From assembly GCF_040931995.1 (NCBI RefSeq), contig NZ_CP162412.1, forward strand, positions 682,001 through 746,000: 64,000 bases of DNA, written 5' to 3'. Below, one piece after another: positions 50,892 to 60,451 of this stretch. The position numbers were made by a program, and so were the translations under genes. How positions within the stretch are numbered: the stretch's first letter is position 1; every line of letters starts with the position of its first letter. Below the pieces are notes generated by a model that saw only the letters and a program-made list of their open reading frames with translations, did no database searches and was not told the DNA's origin. The stretch is from Pelagovum sp. HNIBRBA483 (lineage in GTDB: Bacteria > Pseudomonadota > Alphaproteobacteria > Rhodobacterales > Rhodobacteraceae).

Positions 50892-52526
50892 TTAGGCGTC
50901 GACGGTTTCATCCTCTTTCGCGAGGGACAGCGTCCCGTCTTCTTCGAGGTATGCAAAGCCGAAGGCGGGCAGTGAAATCTGTCCGTTCGACATGCTTGCT
51001 TGTGCCGGACCGGCGAGGGTCGCCGTGCCGGAAATATCGAGCACCTGCGGGGTATCCGATAAATTGAAAAGGCCCGTCAGCGCGCGGCCTGCGTGACTGC
51101 GGCGGATGCCGAGGAGCGGCTCGGGCAGATCGTGGAAGCTGGTGGTGCCGAGGCGCAGCTCTTCGCGGGCTTTGCGGAAGGCAATCGCGCTGCGGTAGGT
51201 GGCAAGGACGCTATCGTTCTTACCTTCCTGCGCGGAGACGGCGCGGGCGGCTTGTTCGGGCTTCACCGGCAGCCAAGGCGTGCCGGTGGAGAAGCCCGCA
51301 TTTGGCGCGACGGCGTTCCAGACCATCGGCGTGCGGCAGCCATCGCGGCCTTTGTATTCGGGCCAGAAGTCGATGTTGGCGGTGTCTTGCAGCTCTTCAA
51401 AGAGGATATCTGTCTCGGTTTGACCAAGCTCCTCGCCTTGGAAGATGCCGAGCGTTCCGGGGAAGCTGGTGAGAAGGGCGATGGATTGTTTCGCGACGGC
51501 GTCGCTATCGCCGCCTTCTGGGGTCCAGCGGGTGACGTGGCGCTGCACGTCATGGTTGGAGAAAGACCAGCTGGGCCAGCCATCGGGCGCGCGTTTCTGG
51601 AAGGTTTCGATGCAGTTGCGGAAGTGACGGGCGGTGTGGTCGTGGCTGAGCATGGCGAAGGAATAAGCCATGTGCAGCTTGTCATCGCCTTCGGTGTATT
51701 CGCCCATCACCTCGACCTGACGGTTGCCCATCTCGCCCACTTCGCCAACCATCATGCGGGCGGCATATTGATCGGTCAGCGCACGCATCCGGCGCAGAAC
51801 ATCGAGGTTTTCCGGCTGGGTCTTGGAATAGATCTGGTCTTGCGCCTCGTAGGGGTTGTTGGGGAAGGCGGTCCATTCGCTGGGCGGGTTGTTGCGCAGC
51901 TTTTTGTCGTGGACGTAGAAGTTCACCGTATCGAGGCGGAAGCCGTCGACGCCGCGCTCTAGCCAGAAACGCATTGTATCGAGGAGCGCATCGACAACTT
52001 CGGTGTTATGGAAGTTGAGATCCGGCTGCTCGGTCAGGAAGTTGTGCATGTAATATTGCTTGCGGCGGGTATCGAACTGCCACGCGGAGCCACCGAAGAT
52101 CGAGAGCCAGTTGTTGGGCGGGGTGCCGTCCTGCTGCGGATCGGCCCAGACATACCAGTCGGCTTTTTCATTTGTGCGGCTGGCGCGGCTTTCGGTGAAC
52201 CAAGGGTGCTGGTCGGAGGTGTGGCTGAGCACCTGGTCGATGATGACCTTAAGCCCCAGCGCGTGGGCGCGGGCGACGAGGGCATCGAAATCGGCCAGAT
52301 CGCCGTAGAGTTCGCTGACATTCGTATAGTCAGAGACGTCATAGCCCATGTCGCGGTCGGGCGAGGTGAAGAAGGGCGAGAGCCAGATCGCATCGACGCC
52401 AAGGGAGGCGACGTGATCAAGGCGGCGGGTAATCCCTTTCAGATCGCCGGTGCCGTTGCCGGTATCGTCCTGAAAAGAGCGTGGGTAGATCTGATAGATC
52501 ACCGCGTCGCGCCACCATTCCCGCAT
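50892..52526 (-). CDS. GH13 alpha-glucosidase (oligo-1,6-glucosidase/AglA type)
   Basis: The 544-residue cytoplasmic enzyme has no signal peptide. It contains the GH13 regions 'DAIWLSPFFTSPDRDMGYDV', 'GFRLDTVNF' with nucleophile Asp199, 'MVGEVGEM' with acid/base Glu262, and 'SFSNHDVQRH' with Asp326. It hydrolyses imported alpha-glucosides such as maltose, sucrose or isomaltose; the linkage is not readable. ATG 52526 follows a GGGGAG site; the longer frame to 52613 is AT-rich leader. It opens the operon with the transporter genes, divergent from the LacI gene. Confidence 0.92.
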   Translation of the reverse strand: MREWWRDAVIYQIYPRSFQDDTGNGTGDLKGITRRLDHVASLGVDAIWLSPFFTSPDRDMGYDVSDYTNVSELYGDLADFDALVARAHALGLKVIIDQVLSHTSDQHPWFTESRASRTNEKADWYVWADPQQDGTPPNNWLSIFGGSAWQFDTRRKQYYMHNFLTEQPDLNFHNTEVVDALLDTMRFWLERGVDGFRLDTVNFYVHDKKLRNNPPSEWTAFPNNPYEAQDQIYSKTQPENLDVLRRMRALTDQYAARMMVGEVGEMGNRQVEVMGEYTEGDDKLHMAYSFAMLSHDHTARHFRNCIETFQKRAPDGWPSWSFSNHDVQRHVTRWTPEGGDSDAVAKQSIALLTSFPGTLGIFQGEELGQTETDILFEELQDTANIDFWPEYKGRDGCRTPMVWNAVAPNAGFSTGTPWLPVKPEQAARAVSAQEGKNDSVLATYRSAIAFRKAREELRLGTTSFHDLPEPLLGIRRSHAGRALTGLFNLSDTPQVLDISGTATLAGPAQASMSNGQISLPAFGFAYLEEDGTLSLAKEDETVDA

Positions 52527-52637
52527 TTGAAAACTCCCCGTAACAGAATCGAAACCCGCCCACCATTTGCGAGCGATTCGGCGGGAACGTAACAAACTTC
52601 GATAATTTTTCAAAACGATTTAAATTTGTGTATTTGC

Positions 52638-52658
52638 CCATTTTTAGCGATAAAATGG
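52638..52658. promoter_or_regulatory. Inverted repeat CCATTTT-N7-AAAATGG in the agl/LacI intergenic region
   Basis: The arms 52638-52644 and 52652-52658 are perfectly inverted with a 7-bp spacer. The site is midway between divergent GH13 and LacI starts. It may be a second operator or part of the overlapping promoters. Confidence 0.45.
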
Positions 52659-52697
52659 TTTTTATTGCTTTGATGGTGGCGAATCATTACTGTGCAA

Positions 52698-52715
52698 TTT
52701 TGAAACGTTTTGAAA
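52698..52715. promoter_or_regulatory. LacI-type operator with AAACGTTT core
   Basis: An 18-bp imperfect palindrome (left half TTTTGAAAC, right half GTTTTGAAA) is centred on CG, typical of LacI-family sites. It ends 7 bp before the LacI gene start, so autoregulation is likely. A weaker AAAACGATTT site at 52612-52621 lies nearer the GH13 promoter. Confidence 0.55.
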
Positions 52716-52722
52716 GTTTGGA

Positions 52723-53772
52723 ATGGCGAAGCTTAAGGACATAAGCTCGGAGTTGGGGCTCTCGGTTGCCACCGTCAGCAGGGCGCTGAACGGTTTTCCC
52801 GAGGTCAATGCCAAGACCCGCGCCAAGGTCGAGGCGACCGCTATGCGGCTGGGATACCGGCCGAACCGCACGGCGCAGAGGCTGGTGACGGGCAAGTCCA
52901 ACATGGTGGGCATGATTGCCAAGCTGAATGCGGATAACCTTGCCGATCGTACATTCCTCGAAATCCTCACCGGATTGACGGCCGCTTTGGCGGAGCGGGA
53001 TGTGGATTTGGTTCTTTCCGTGGATCAGGGTGACAACCCTGTGCTGGCCTATGAGAAGATGCTCGAGCGCGGCATTCTGGACGGGTTTATCCTGAATGCG
53101 CCGATGGTCGATGACCCGCGGGTGGCTTTTTTGCAGAAGCGGGGTGTGCCGTTTGTGGTGCATGGGCAGACAGCGGATGATGTGGCCTATCCGTTTTATG
53201 GCATCGACAATAAGGCGGTGAGCCGTGATGCGGTGCAGCTCTTGGCGGCTTTGGGCCATCGGCGCATCGCACTTTTGAATGGTGTGCGGGATTTCGCCTT
53301 TGCGCAGGACCGCGAACGCGGCTTTCGGGAGGCGATCTCGGATGCTGGCATTAATGTGCCGGAGGCGTTTATCGGGGAGGAAACCCCGAGCGAGAGCTTT
53401 GGCTATACCAAGGCACTGGAGATGCTTTCGGGGCGCAGCGGGGCGCGGCCAACGGCGTTTGTTTGCGCATCGACGATGATCGCTGCGGGCGTTTTGAAGG
53501 CGGCAAACGATTTGGGGCTGAGCGTGCCTGCGGACCTGTCGATCATTGCGCATGATGATGCGCTTCCTTCGTTCCGCGCGGTGGAGTTCGACCCGACGTT
53601 GACCGTCACACGCTCGCCGCTGCGCGATGCCTGCGTGCCGCTGGCAAACCACTTGATAGATCACATTGACGGGGCGGAGGGGCGCGGATTGCAGACGCTC
53701 ATTCGGGCGGAACTGATCGTCCGCAATTCAACCGGCCCCGTACCAAAGGGAGGAAAAGATCCATGGCGCTAG
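52723..53772 (+). CDS. LacI-family regulator of alpha-glucoside utilisation
   Basis: The 349-residue repressor has the LacI HTH 'LKDISSELGLSVATVSRALN' with hinge 'GYRPNRTAQRLVTGKSN', then a periplasmic-binding-like sugar domain (~60-335). It is divergent from the GH13-transporter operon and overlaps the malK-type gene by 10 bp, so it is transcribed with the ATPase. The AAACGTTT palindrome before its start suggests autoregulation. It resembles AglR of rhizobia, a comparison by context. Confidence 0.92.
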   Translation: MAKLKDISSELGLSVATVSRALNGFPEVNAKTRAKVEATAMRLGYRPNRTAQRLVTGKSNMVGMIAKLNADNLADRTFLEILTGLTAALAERDVDLVLSVDQGDNPVLAYEKMLERGILDGFILNAPMVDDPRVAFLQKRGVPFVVHGQTADDVAYPFYGIDNKAVSRDAVQLLAALGHRRIALLNGVRDFAFAQDRERGFREAISDAGINVPEAFIGEETPSESFGYTKALEMLSGRSGARPTAFVCASTMIAAGVLKAANDLGLSVPADLSIIAHDDALPSFRAVEFDPTLTVTRSPLRDACVPLANHLIDHIDGAEGRGLQTLIRAELIVRNSTGPVPKGGKDPWR

Positions 53773-54836
53773 ACACGGCAAACCAAAGCGGGCTGGCTTT
53801 GGAGATCAAGACATTGCGCAAGAGCTACGGCGAGGTGGATGTTCTCCACGATATCGACGTGCAGATGGCGGAGGGCGAGTTCCTTGTGCTGGTCGGGCCG
53901 TCGGGTTGCGGGAAATCCACGCTGCTGAACTGCATTGCGGGGCTGGAAGAAACGACCGGCGGGCGGCTGTTCATCGGCGGGCGGGATGTGACCGAGGAGC
54001 CACCGAAGGACCGTGACATCGCGATGGTGTTCCAGTCCTATGCGCTCTACCCAACGATGACAGTGGCCGAAAACATCGGCTTTGGCATGAAGATCCGCCG
54101 CGTGCCTAAGGAACAGGCCAAGGCAAAGGTCGATGAAGTCGCGAAGATGCTCCAGATCGAGCAGCTTTTGAACCGCCAGCCGAGCCAGCTTTCTGGTGGG
54201 CAGCGGCAGCGGGTGGCGATGGGGCGGGCGCTGGTGCGGGAGCCGAAGCTCTACCTCTTTGATGAGCCGCTTTCGAACCTTGATGCCAAGTTGCGGGTGG
54301 AGATGCGCGCCGAGATCAAGAAACTGCATCGGACCACGGGTGCCTCCATTGTTTATGTGACCCACGACCAGATCGAAGCGATGACGCTGGCGAGCAGGAT
54401 CGTGGTGCTGAAAGACGGTTATGTGCAGCAGATCGGCACGCCGCAGGAGATTTATGAAGCGCCGGCCAATACGTTTGTTGCCGATTTCATGGGTTCGCCG
54501 CCGATGAACCTGATCCCTGCACAGGTCACTGATGCGGGTGTGATGCTGGACGGTACGCCGCTTCAGGTGTCGGTTCCGGGTAATCCGGCGGAAGTGATCG
54601 TGGGATTGCGGCCGGAGCATATCGTTATTGATCCAGAATCGCCGTTTTCGGTGACGCCGACATTGATCGAGAACACCGGCGCGGAGTGCTATGTGGGATT
54701 CGAACTGAACGGAAAGCCGGTAACGGCGCGCGTTCCGGGGCGGATGGACGAGTCGCGTGCCGAGCCGATTCCGGTACGGTTTGTGACAGAGAGCCTGAGC
54801 TTTTTTGACAGCGAGAGCGGTGTTTTGCTGCGGTGA
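53763..54836 (+). CDS. ABC transporter ATP-binding protein, MalK/UgpC type
   Basis: The 357-residue ATPase has Walker A '[12 protein letters not shown]', Q-loop 'AMVFQSYALYPTMTVAENI', signature 'LSGGQRQRVAMGRALV', Walker B 'LYLFDEPLSNLDA' and the switch His in 'YVTHDQIEAM'. The C-terminal OB/TOBE domain (~240-357) has 'FMGSPPMNLIPAQV' and 'VGLRPEHIV'. It energises the MalF/MalG-type pore encoded on the other strand. ATG 53763 has a GGGAGG site within the LacI gene end. A terminator follows at 54873. Confidence 0.94.
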   Translation: MALDTANQSGLALEIKTLRKSYGEVDVLHDIDVQMAEGEFLVLVGPSGCGKSTLLNCIAGLEETTGGRLFIGGRDVTEEPPKDRDIAMVFQSYALYPTMTVAENIGFGMKIRRVPKEQAKAKVDEVAKMLQIEQLLNRQPSQLSGGQRQRVAMGRALVREPKLYLFDEPLSNLDAKLRVEMRAEIKKLHRTTGASIVYVTHDQIEAMTLASRIVVLKDGYVQQIGTPQEIYEAPANTFVADFMGSPPMNLIPAQVTDAGVMLDGTPLQVSVPGNPAEVIVGLRPEHIVIDPESPFSVTPTLIENTGAECYVGFELNGKPVTARVPGRMDESRAEPIPVRFVTESLSFFDSESGVLLR

Positions 54837-54872
54837 TCGCGCTGACCTTGCCGGTAAGGCGTTGAAAATAAA

Positions 54873-54905
54873 GGCCCGTGCTAGTTTGCGCGGGTCTTTT
54901 CTTTT
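54873..54905 (+). terminator. Rho-independent terminator after malK-type gene
   Basis: GGCCCGTGC (54873-54881) pairs with GCGCGGGTC (54888-54896), two pairs being G-U, around loop TAGTTT. TTTTCTTTT follows. It separates the sugar and phosphate loci. Confidence 0.8.
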
Positions 54906-54944
54906 GACGGTAGATTTTTTGGAATATGACGCTTTTTCATAAAA

Positions 54945-54967
54945 CTGTTACATAAGTTTTACATAAG
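54945..54967 (+). promoter_or_regulatory. Pho box upstream of pstS
   Basis: Two 11-bp direct repeats, TGTTACATAAG (54946-54956) and TTTTACATAAG (54957-54967), match the tandem-repeat design of PhoB-binding sites. They lie about 75 bp before the pstS start. PhoB itself is encoded at the end of this operon. Confidence 0.75.
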
Positions 54968-55042
54968 GGTCACTGAGCGGGCTTAGGCGTCGCCCTAACG
55001 GTCGCCCATGTGGGGGCCGGATGTTGGAAAACAGGAGTGACT

Positions 55043-56077
55043 ATGTCCACCTTTAAACTGTCTGCTTCGGCGCTCGCAATTGCTGCCGTATCCGCCACCG
55101 CTGCTGCTGCTCGTGACAACGTGCAGGTTGCCGGTTCTTCGACCGTGCTGCCCTACGCATCGATCGTAGCCGAGCTGTTCGGCGAGAACACCGATTTCCC
55201 GACGCCGGTTGTTGAATCCGGTGGTTCCTCCGCTGGTCTGGCCCGCTTCTGTGAAGGCGTTGGCGAAAACACCATCGACGTTGCAAACGCTTCCCGCGGC
55301 ATCCGCGAAAAAGAAATCGTTGCTTGTGCCGAGAACGGCGTGACCGACATCATCGAAGTCCGTATCGGCTATGACGGCATCGTGTTCGCAAGCCAGTTGA
55401 ACGGCCCTGCCTATGACGCCTTCACCCCTGCCGACATCTATCAGGCGCTGGCCTCTGAGCTGCCGGTTGGCGGTGCAATGGTTGCCAACCCGAACACCAC
55501 TTGGGCCGATGTGAACGGCGATCTGCCTGCTGAAGAAATCATCGCGTTCATCCCGGGCACCAAGCACGGCACCCGCGAAGTCTTTGAAGAAAAAGTTCTG
55601 CTTCAGGGCTGTGAAGACACCGGCGCATGGGATGCGATCCTCGAAATCAATGGCGGTGACGAAGATGCAGCTGAAGAAGCCTGCATGAACGTGGCTGACG
55701 ATGGCCGCTCCGTGGACATCGACGGTGACTACACCGAGACGCTCGCTCGCATCGACGCGAACCCGAACGGCATCGGCGTGTTTGGCCTCGCATTCTACGA
55801 GAACAACACCGATAAGCTGAAGGTCGCTACGATGAACGGCGTGATGCCGACGACCGAGAGCATTGCCGCTGGTGACTATCCGGTTTCCCGCCCGCTCTAC
55901 TTCTACATCAAGAAGGCACATATCGGCGTGATCCCGGGCCTGAAGGAATACGCTCAATTCTTCATGGTTGACGAAATCGCCGGCCCGTCCGGCCCGCTGG
56001 CCGCTTACGGCCTCGTTGCTGACCCCGAGCTGGCAGCAACTCAGGCGAAAATCGCCAACGAAGAAACGCTGAACTAA
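55043..56077 (+). CDS. pstS: Phosphate ABC transporter substrate-binding protein PstS
   Basis: The 344-residue periplasmic protein has a signal peptide (hydrophobic 'SALAIAAVSATAAAA') and the phosphate-binding start 'VQVAGSSTVLPYASIVAELF', followed by 'VVESGGSSAGLARFCEG' and 'DVANASRGI'. It is rich in acidic residues. The ATG at 55043 has an AGGAG site. It is the first gene after the Pho box. A 12-bp perfect hairpin (56086-56111) follows its stop before pstC and probably protects the abundant pstS message. Confidence 0.94.
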   Translation: MSTFKLSASALAIAAVSATAAAARDNVQVAGSSTVLPYASIVAELFGENTDFPTPVVESGGSSAGLARFCEGVGENTIDVANASRGIREKEIVACAENGVTDIIEVRIGYDGIVFASQLNGPAYDAFTPADIYQALASELPVGGAMVANPNTTWADVNGDLPAEEIIAFIPGTKHGTREVFEEKVLLQGCEDTGAWDAILEINGGDEDAAEEACMNVADDGRSVDIDGDYTETLARIDANPNGIGVFGLAFYENNTDKLKVATMNGVMPTTESIAAGDYPVSRPLYFYIKKAHIGVIPGLKEYAQFFMVDEIAGPSGPLAAYGLVADPELAATQAKIANEETLN

Positions 56078-56085
56078 GACCAATC

Positions 56086-56111
56086 GACGGGGGGCGGAAC
56101 CGCCCCCCGTC
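56086..56111 (+). promoter_or_regulatory. Intercistronic hairpin between pstS and pstC
   Basis: GACGGGGGGCGG (56086-56097) and CCGCCCCCCGTC (56100-56111) are perfect complements, separated by AA. There is no T-run, so it is not a classical terminator. Its place suggests mRNA stabilisation or partial termination that raises PstS over PstC. Confidence 0.6.
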
Positions 56112-56129
56112 ATTTACATCGGAGTGACA

Positions 56130-57611
56130 ATGTCCGACCTGACAATCTTTGCGCTGACACTCGCCATTGCCGTGGCGGGTTTTGTTTTTGGGCGCAGGCG
56201 TGCCGTGGTTTCGGCTTCGGGTGATGTGCGCGCGTTGCATTCGCTGCCTGCCTATTACGGATACAACACGGCGCTTTGGGGGCTGGTCCCCGCATTGCTG
56301 GTGCTGGCAGTGTGGAGCGTCGTGCAACCGCTGATCCTGCAAGTTGTCGTGTCTGGGCAGTTGCCGGACGCGCTGATTGCCGAGGCGGGCGCTGTCTCCC
56401 TCGTTATGGCAGACGTGGCGCGTGTGGCGCACGGGCTTGATGCGGTGCAGGCCGCTGGTACGCTGGCTGTTGACGCGCTTTCCAACCTCGATGCCGGCAG
56501 CACGGATGTGCGGGCGCTGTTGGGCGATGTGGGCGTTGCGCTGGGCGCGGATGTGCGGCCCGAGGTGCTGGAAGCGGCGCAGAGTTATCGGGGGCTTGCG
56601 GGCAGCGCAACGACGGCGAAATGGCTGGTTGTTCTGATCCTCTCGCTCATCGGGACGGGCTGGGCCTATTCGAAAACGGATTTGAACCTGCGCGCGCGCA
56701 ATATCGTGGAAAGCGGTGTTCTTGCGCTTCTGATCGGGGCGGCGAGTATCGCGATCTTGACGACGCTCGGGATTGTTTTGTCGTTGATTTTCAACACGGT
56801 TGAGTTTTTCCGCCTGTTTCCGGCGACGGATTTTTTCTTTGGGACAACATGGCAGCCGAGCTTTTCGGGGCGGGGCGGCGCATCACAGTTGGGGATCATC
56901 CCGCTGATTTGGGGGACGCTCTACATCTCCTTCATCGCGCTGGTCGTGGCGGTGCCGACGGGGTTGTTTGCGGCGATCTACCTTTCGGAATATGCAGCCA
57001 AGCCGGTGCGGACGGTTGCCAAGCCAATGCTGGAATTGCTGGCTGGTATCCCGACCATTGTTTACGGTCTTTTCGCGCTGCTCACGGTCGGGCCGCTTTT
57101 GGTTGATATCTTCGGTGAAGGTGGCTTCCTCGGTGTGGGCTGGATGAAGGGCGGCACGGCGGTGATGACGGCCGGTCTGGTCATGGGGATCATGCTGATC
57201 CCGTTTGTCAGCTCTCTGTCGGATGACATCATCAATGCGGTGCCGCAGGCGCTGCGCGACGGGTCGCTGGGGCTTGGCGCGACGAAATCTGAAACGATCC
57301 GGCAGGTGGTGCTGCCTGCCGCGCTGCCGGGGATCGTGGGTGCGATCCTTCTCGCGGCGAGCCGCGCGATAGGCGAGACGATGATCGTGGTGCTGGGCGC
57401 GGGTGCTGCGGCGCGGATGTCGGTCAACCCGTTCGAGGCGATGACCACCGTGACCGCGAAGATCGTGAGCCAGTTGACCGGCGACAGCGACTTTTCCTCG
57501 CCGGAGGCGCTGGTGGCCTTTGCGCTGGGGATCACGCTGTTTGTCCTGACACTGGGGCTGAATGTGCTGGCGCTCTACATCGTGCGCAAATACCGGGAGC
57601 AATACGAATGA
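56130..57611 (+). CDS. pstC: Phosphate ABC transporter permease PstC
   Basis: The 493-residue permease has an N-terminal extension with two helices and a periplasmic-looking segment (~95-165), as in alphaproteobacterial long-form PstC. The conserved transmembrane domain follows ('YISFIALVVAVPTGLFAAIY', EAA-type 'LRDGSLGLGATKSETIRQVV', 'PNCEAM'-like 'VNPFEAMTTV'). ATG 56130 has a GGAG site. Its stop overlaps pstA as ATGA. Confidence 0.92.
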   Translation: MSDLTIFALTLAIAVAGFVFGRRRAVVSASGDVRALHSLPAYYGYNTALWGLVPALLVLAVWSVVQPLILQVVVSGQLPDALIAEAGAVSLVMADVARVAHGLDAVQAAGTLAVDALSNLDAGSTDVRALLGDVGVALGADVRPEVLEAAQSYRGLAGSATTAKWLVVLILSLIGTGWAYSKTDLNLRARNIVESGVLALLIGAASIAILTTLGIVLSLIFNTVEFFRLFPATDFFFGTTWQPSFSGRGGASQLGIIPLIWGTLYISFIALVVAVPTGLFAAIYLSEYAAKPVRTVAKPMLELLAGIPTIVYGLFALLTVGPLLVDIFGEGGFLGVGWMKGGTAVMTAGLVMGIMLIPFVSSLSDDIINAVPQALRDGSLGLGATKSETIRQVVLPAALPGIVGAILLAASRAIGETMIVVLGAGAAARMSVNPFEAMTTVTAKIVSQLTGDSDFSSPEALVAFALGITLFVLTLGLNVLALYIVRKYREQYE

Positions 57612-58912
57612 GCGAGACGCGCAAATCCCTGTTCACCGAGGACGCCCAGACCAAGGCGCGGAACCGTGCGGAACGCCGATTCAAGGGCTATGGTGTCGCT
57701 GCGATTGCGGTGGGATTATTCTTCCTGCTGGCGCTGCTGACGACGATCGTAAGCAACGGTACGCGGGCATTTACCCAGACCTTCCTGACAGTCGATATCG
57801 CGCTAGAACAGACGGTGATCGATGAGGCGGAGGCCTCTTTCGTCAAGACCTCGAAATACAAGGCCATCGTTGGTGCTGCGATGGAGGCGGCGCTCGAAAA
57901 GGCGGCGATCCCGACCGATATGGATCAGGCAGCGCTTTTGAAGATCTTGTCAGAATCTGCGGGATCCAATCTGCGGGAATTTGTATTAGCGAACGAAAAT
58001 GCGATTGGTGAGACTGTCAGTTTCAATTTCCTGACCTCAAGCCGTGTAGACGGGTATATGAAAGGTCGCGTCGTTCGGGCCGATCTGGAGCGGGACAAGA
58101 ACCTCGATGCCGCGCATCTGGACCTTGTTGATCAGATGATCGACGCAGGGCTTGTCGAGCGGAAATTCAACTGGGATTTCATTCTTGGAGCCGATGCATC
58201 CGAGAGCCGGCCTGAGCAGGCGGGGATCGGCGTGTCGATGCTGGGCTCGTTTTTCATGATGCTGGTGGTGATCGGATTGTCGCTGCCGCTGGGGGTGGCC
58301 GCGTCGATTTACCTTGAAGAGTTCGCGCCAAAGAACCGGCTTGTTGACCTGATCGAGGTGAATATTGCGAACCTCGCGGCGGTGCCGTCGATTGTGTTCG
58401 GTATTCTGGGTCTGGCGGTGTTCATCCAATTTGCGCATCTGCCGCAATCCGCGCCCTTGGTGGGCGGCTTGGTGCTGACGTTGATGACCCTGCCGACGGT
58501 GATCATTTCGACCCGTGCATCGCTCAAATCGGTGCCGCCGTCGATCCGTGATGCGGCGCTTGGGATCGGTGCCTCGAAGATGCAAACGGTTTTCCATCAT
58601 GTGCTGCCTTTGGCGATGCCGGGTATCCTCACCGGCGCGATCATTGGCGTGGCGCAAGCACTGGGCGAAACCGCGCCGCTGTTGCTGATCGGGATGGTGG
58701 GCTACATCGCCACCAACCCGCCGGATGGGATCGTAAGCGGTTTCATGGACCCGAACTCGGCCATGCCTGCGCAGATCTATGAATGGGCAAAGCGGGCGGA
58801 TCCGGCTTATTATGAACGGGCATGGGGGGGTATTTTGATCCTTCTGGCCTTCCTCTTGGTGGTCAACCTTGCCGCCATCATCCTGCGTCGCCGGTTCGAG
58901 CGGCGGTGGTAA
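57608..58912 (+). CDS. pstA: Phosphate ABC transporter permease PstA
   Basis: The 434-residue permease has an N-terminal helix ('[20 protein letters not shown]'), a long periplasmic insertion (~55-200) and the permease core with '[20 protein letters not shown]'. The EAA-type loop is '[20 protein letters not shown]'. It forms the phosphate pore with PstC. The stop is 13 bp before pstB. The large insertion is typical of alphaproteobacterial PstA. Confidence 0.92.
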   Translation: MSETRKSLFTEDAQTKARNRAERRFKGYGVAAIAVGLFFLLALLTTIVSNGTRAFTQTFLTVDIALEQTVIDEAEASFVKTSKYKAIVGAAMEAALEKAAIPTDMDQAALLKILSESAGSNLREFVLANENAIGETVSFNFLTSSRVDGYMKGRVVRADLERDKNLDAAHLDLVDQMIDAGLVERKFNWDFILGADASESRPEQAGIGVSMLGSFFMMLVVIGLSLPLGVAASIYLEEFAPKNRLVDLIEVNIANLAAVPSIVFGILGLAVFIQFAHLPQSAPLVGGLVLTLMTLPTVIISTRASLKSVPPSIRDAALGIGASKMQTVFHHVLPLAMPGILTGAIIGVAQALGETAPLLLIGMVGYIATNPPDGIVSGFMDPNSAMPAQIYEWAKRADPAYYERAWGGILILLAFLLVVNLAAIILRRRFERRW

Positions 58913-58925
58913 GGAGCGTGATGCC

Positions 58926-59723
58926 ATGTTTGACCAGAGAATTGCAGAAAGAAAAACAGCCATGACCGAGACCAAGATTGCCGCCCGTAATGTGCAGGTG
59001 TTCTACGGCGAGACGCACGCGATCAAGGATGTGAACGTGGACATTGCCGACAAGACTGTCACGGCATTCATCGGGCCTTCGGGCTGCGGGAAATCCACCT
59101 TCTTGCGTTGCATCAACCGGATGAATGACACGATCGATATTTGCCGCGTCGAGGGGGATATCCACCTTGATGGCGAGGACATCTATGACGCGCGGGTCGA
59201 TCCGGTGCAGTTGCGGGCCAAGGTGGGCATGGTGTTCCAGAAGCCGAACCCGTTCCCCAAGTCGATCTATGATAATGTGGCCTATGGGCCGCGCATTCAC
59301 GGGCTGTCGCGCTCGAAAGCGGATCTGGACGAGATTGTGGAAAAGGCACTTCGCCGCGCCGCACTGTGGGGTGAGGTCAAGGACCGTTTGCAGGCCCCCG
59401 GGACGGGCTTGTCAGGCGGGCAGCAGCAGCGCCTGTGCATTGCGCGGGCTGTGGCGACCGAGCCTGAGGTCTTGTTGATGGATGAGCCGTGTTCGGCGCT
59501 TGACCCGATTGCCACGGCGCAGGTCGAAGAGCTGATCGACGAACTCCGCGCGCGGTATTCGGTGGTCATCGTCACCCACTCCATGCAGCAGGCAGCGCGG
59601 GTGAGCCAGAAGACGGCGTTCTTCCATTTGGGCAACCTGGTGGAGTTTGACGATACGGACAAGATTTTCACCAACCCGGAAGACCCGCGCACGGAGAGCT
59701 ATATCTCTGGCCGGATCGGGTAA
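58926..59723 (+). CDS. pstB: Phosphate ABC transporter ATP-binding protein PstB
   Basis: The 265-residue ATPase has Walker A '[19 protein letters not shown]', the Q-loop '[20 protein letters not shown]', signature '[16 protein letters not shown]' and Walker B '[15 protein letters not shown]'. The PstB-typical 'NRMND' and 'KPNPFPKS' make the assignment secure. ATG 58926 ('[13 protein letters not shown]') has an AAGGAG site at 58911-58916. An in-frame ATG at 58962 begins closer to the domain and is the alternative. Confidence 0.95.
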   Translation: MFDQRIAERKTAMTETKIAARNVQVFYGETHAIKDVNVDIADKTVTAFIGPSGCGKSTFLRCINRMNDTIDICRVEGDIHLDGEDIYDARVDPVQLRAKVGMVFQKPNPFPKSIYDNVAYGPRIHGLSRSKADLDEIVEKALRRAALWGEVKDRLQAPGTGLSGGQQQRLCIARAVATEPEVLLMDEPCSALDPIATAQVEELIDELRARYSVVIVTHSMQQAARVSQKTAFFHLGNLVEFDDTDKIFTNPEDPRTESYISGRIG

Positions 59724-59735
59724 GGAGCAGAACAG

Positions 59736-60446
59736 ATGAACGAACAGCATATTGCGTCGGCCTATGACCGCGATCTGGAGGAGATTCAGGCGCTCGTCAC
59801 CAAGATGGGCGGGTTGGTCGAGGAAGGGATCCTGAAAGGTTCCGAGGCGCTGCAAAACAGAGATGTCGAGCTGGCCGAAAAAGTGCGTGCCGGCGACAAG
59901 GCGGTCGATGGGCTGGAAATGGCCATAAATGAAGCCTGCCAGCGGGTGATTGCGTTGCGGGCGCCGGTGTCTTCGGATTTGCGGACCATCCTGACGGTGT
60001 TGCGCCTTGCGGGTAGCCTTGAGCGGCTTGGTGACTACGCCAAGAACATCGCCAAGCGGACAGTTGTGCTGGCTGAAAGCGGCCGTCTTGACGAGCCGAA
60101 CGGCGCGCTTCGGCGGATGTCGCGAGAAGTGCAGGAGATGCTGAACGACACGCTCAACGCCTTTGTGCGCAGGGATGCAGTGCTCGCGGAAGCCGTGCGG
60201 CAGCGCGATATGGACGTGGACCAGATGTACAATGCGCTGTTCCGCGAATTGCTGACCTTCATGATGGAGGATCCGCGCAAGATCACCATGTGCATGCATC
60301 TGCATTTTGTCGCGAAGAACACCGAACGGATGGGTGATCTGGTGACCAACATGGCGGAACAAGTGATCTATCAGGTTACGGGTGAAATGCCCGATGATGT
60401 GCGGCCAAAGGCCGACGATACTGCCTATGTCGGGAAGGTGGAGTAG
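59736..60446 (+). CDS. phoU: Phosphate-signalling regulator PhoU
   Basis: The 236-residue all-helical protein has two PhoU three-helix repeats. Each carries an acidic metal-binding pattern ('DLRTILTVLRLAGSLERLGDYAKNIAKR' in parts; 'LHFVAKNTERMGDLVTNMAE'). It transmits the PstSCAB phosphate state to PhoR/PhoB and limits uptake. ATG 59736 follows an AGGAG site. It lies between pstB (12 bp) and phoB (5 bp). Confidence 0.95.
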   Translation: MNEQHIASAYDRDLEEIQALVTKMGGLVEEGILKGSEALQNRDVELAEKVRAGDKAVDGLEMAINEACQRVIALRAPVSSDLRTILTVLRLAGSLERLGDYAKNIAKRTVVLAESGRLDEPNGALRRMSREVQEMLNDTLNAFVRRDAVLAEAVRQRDMDVDQMYNALFRELLTFMMEDPRKITMCMHLHFVAKNTERMGDLVTNMAEQVIYQVTGEMPDDVRPKADDTAYVGKVE

Positions 60447-60451
60447 CGCCC

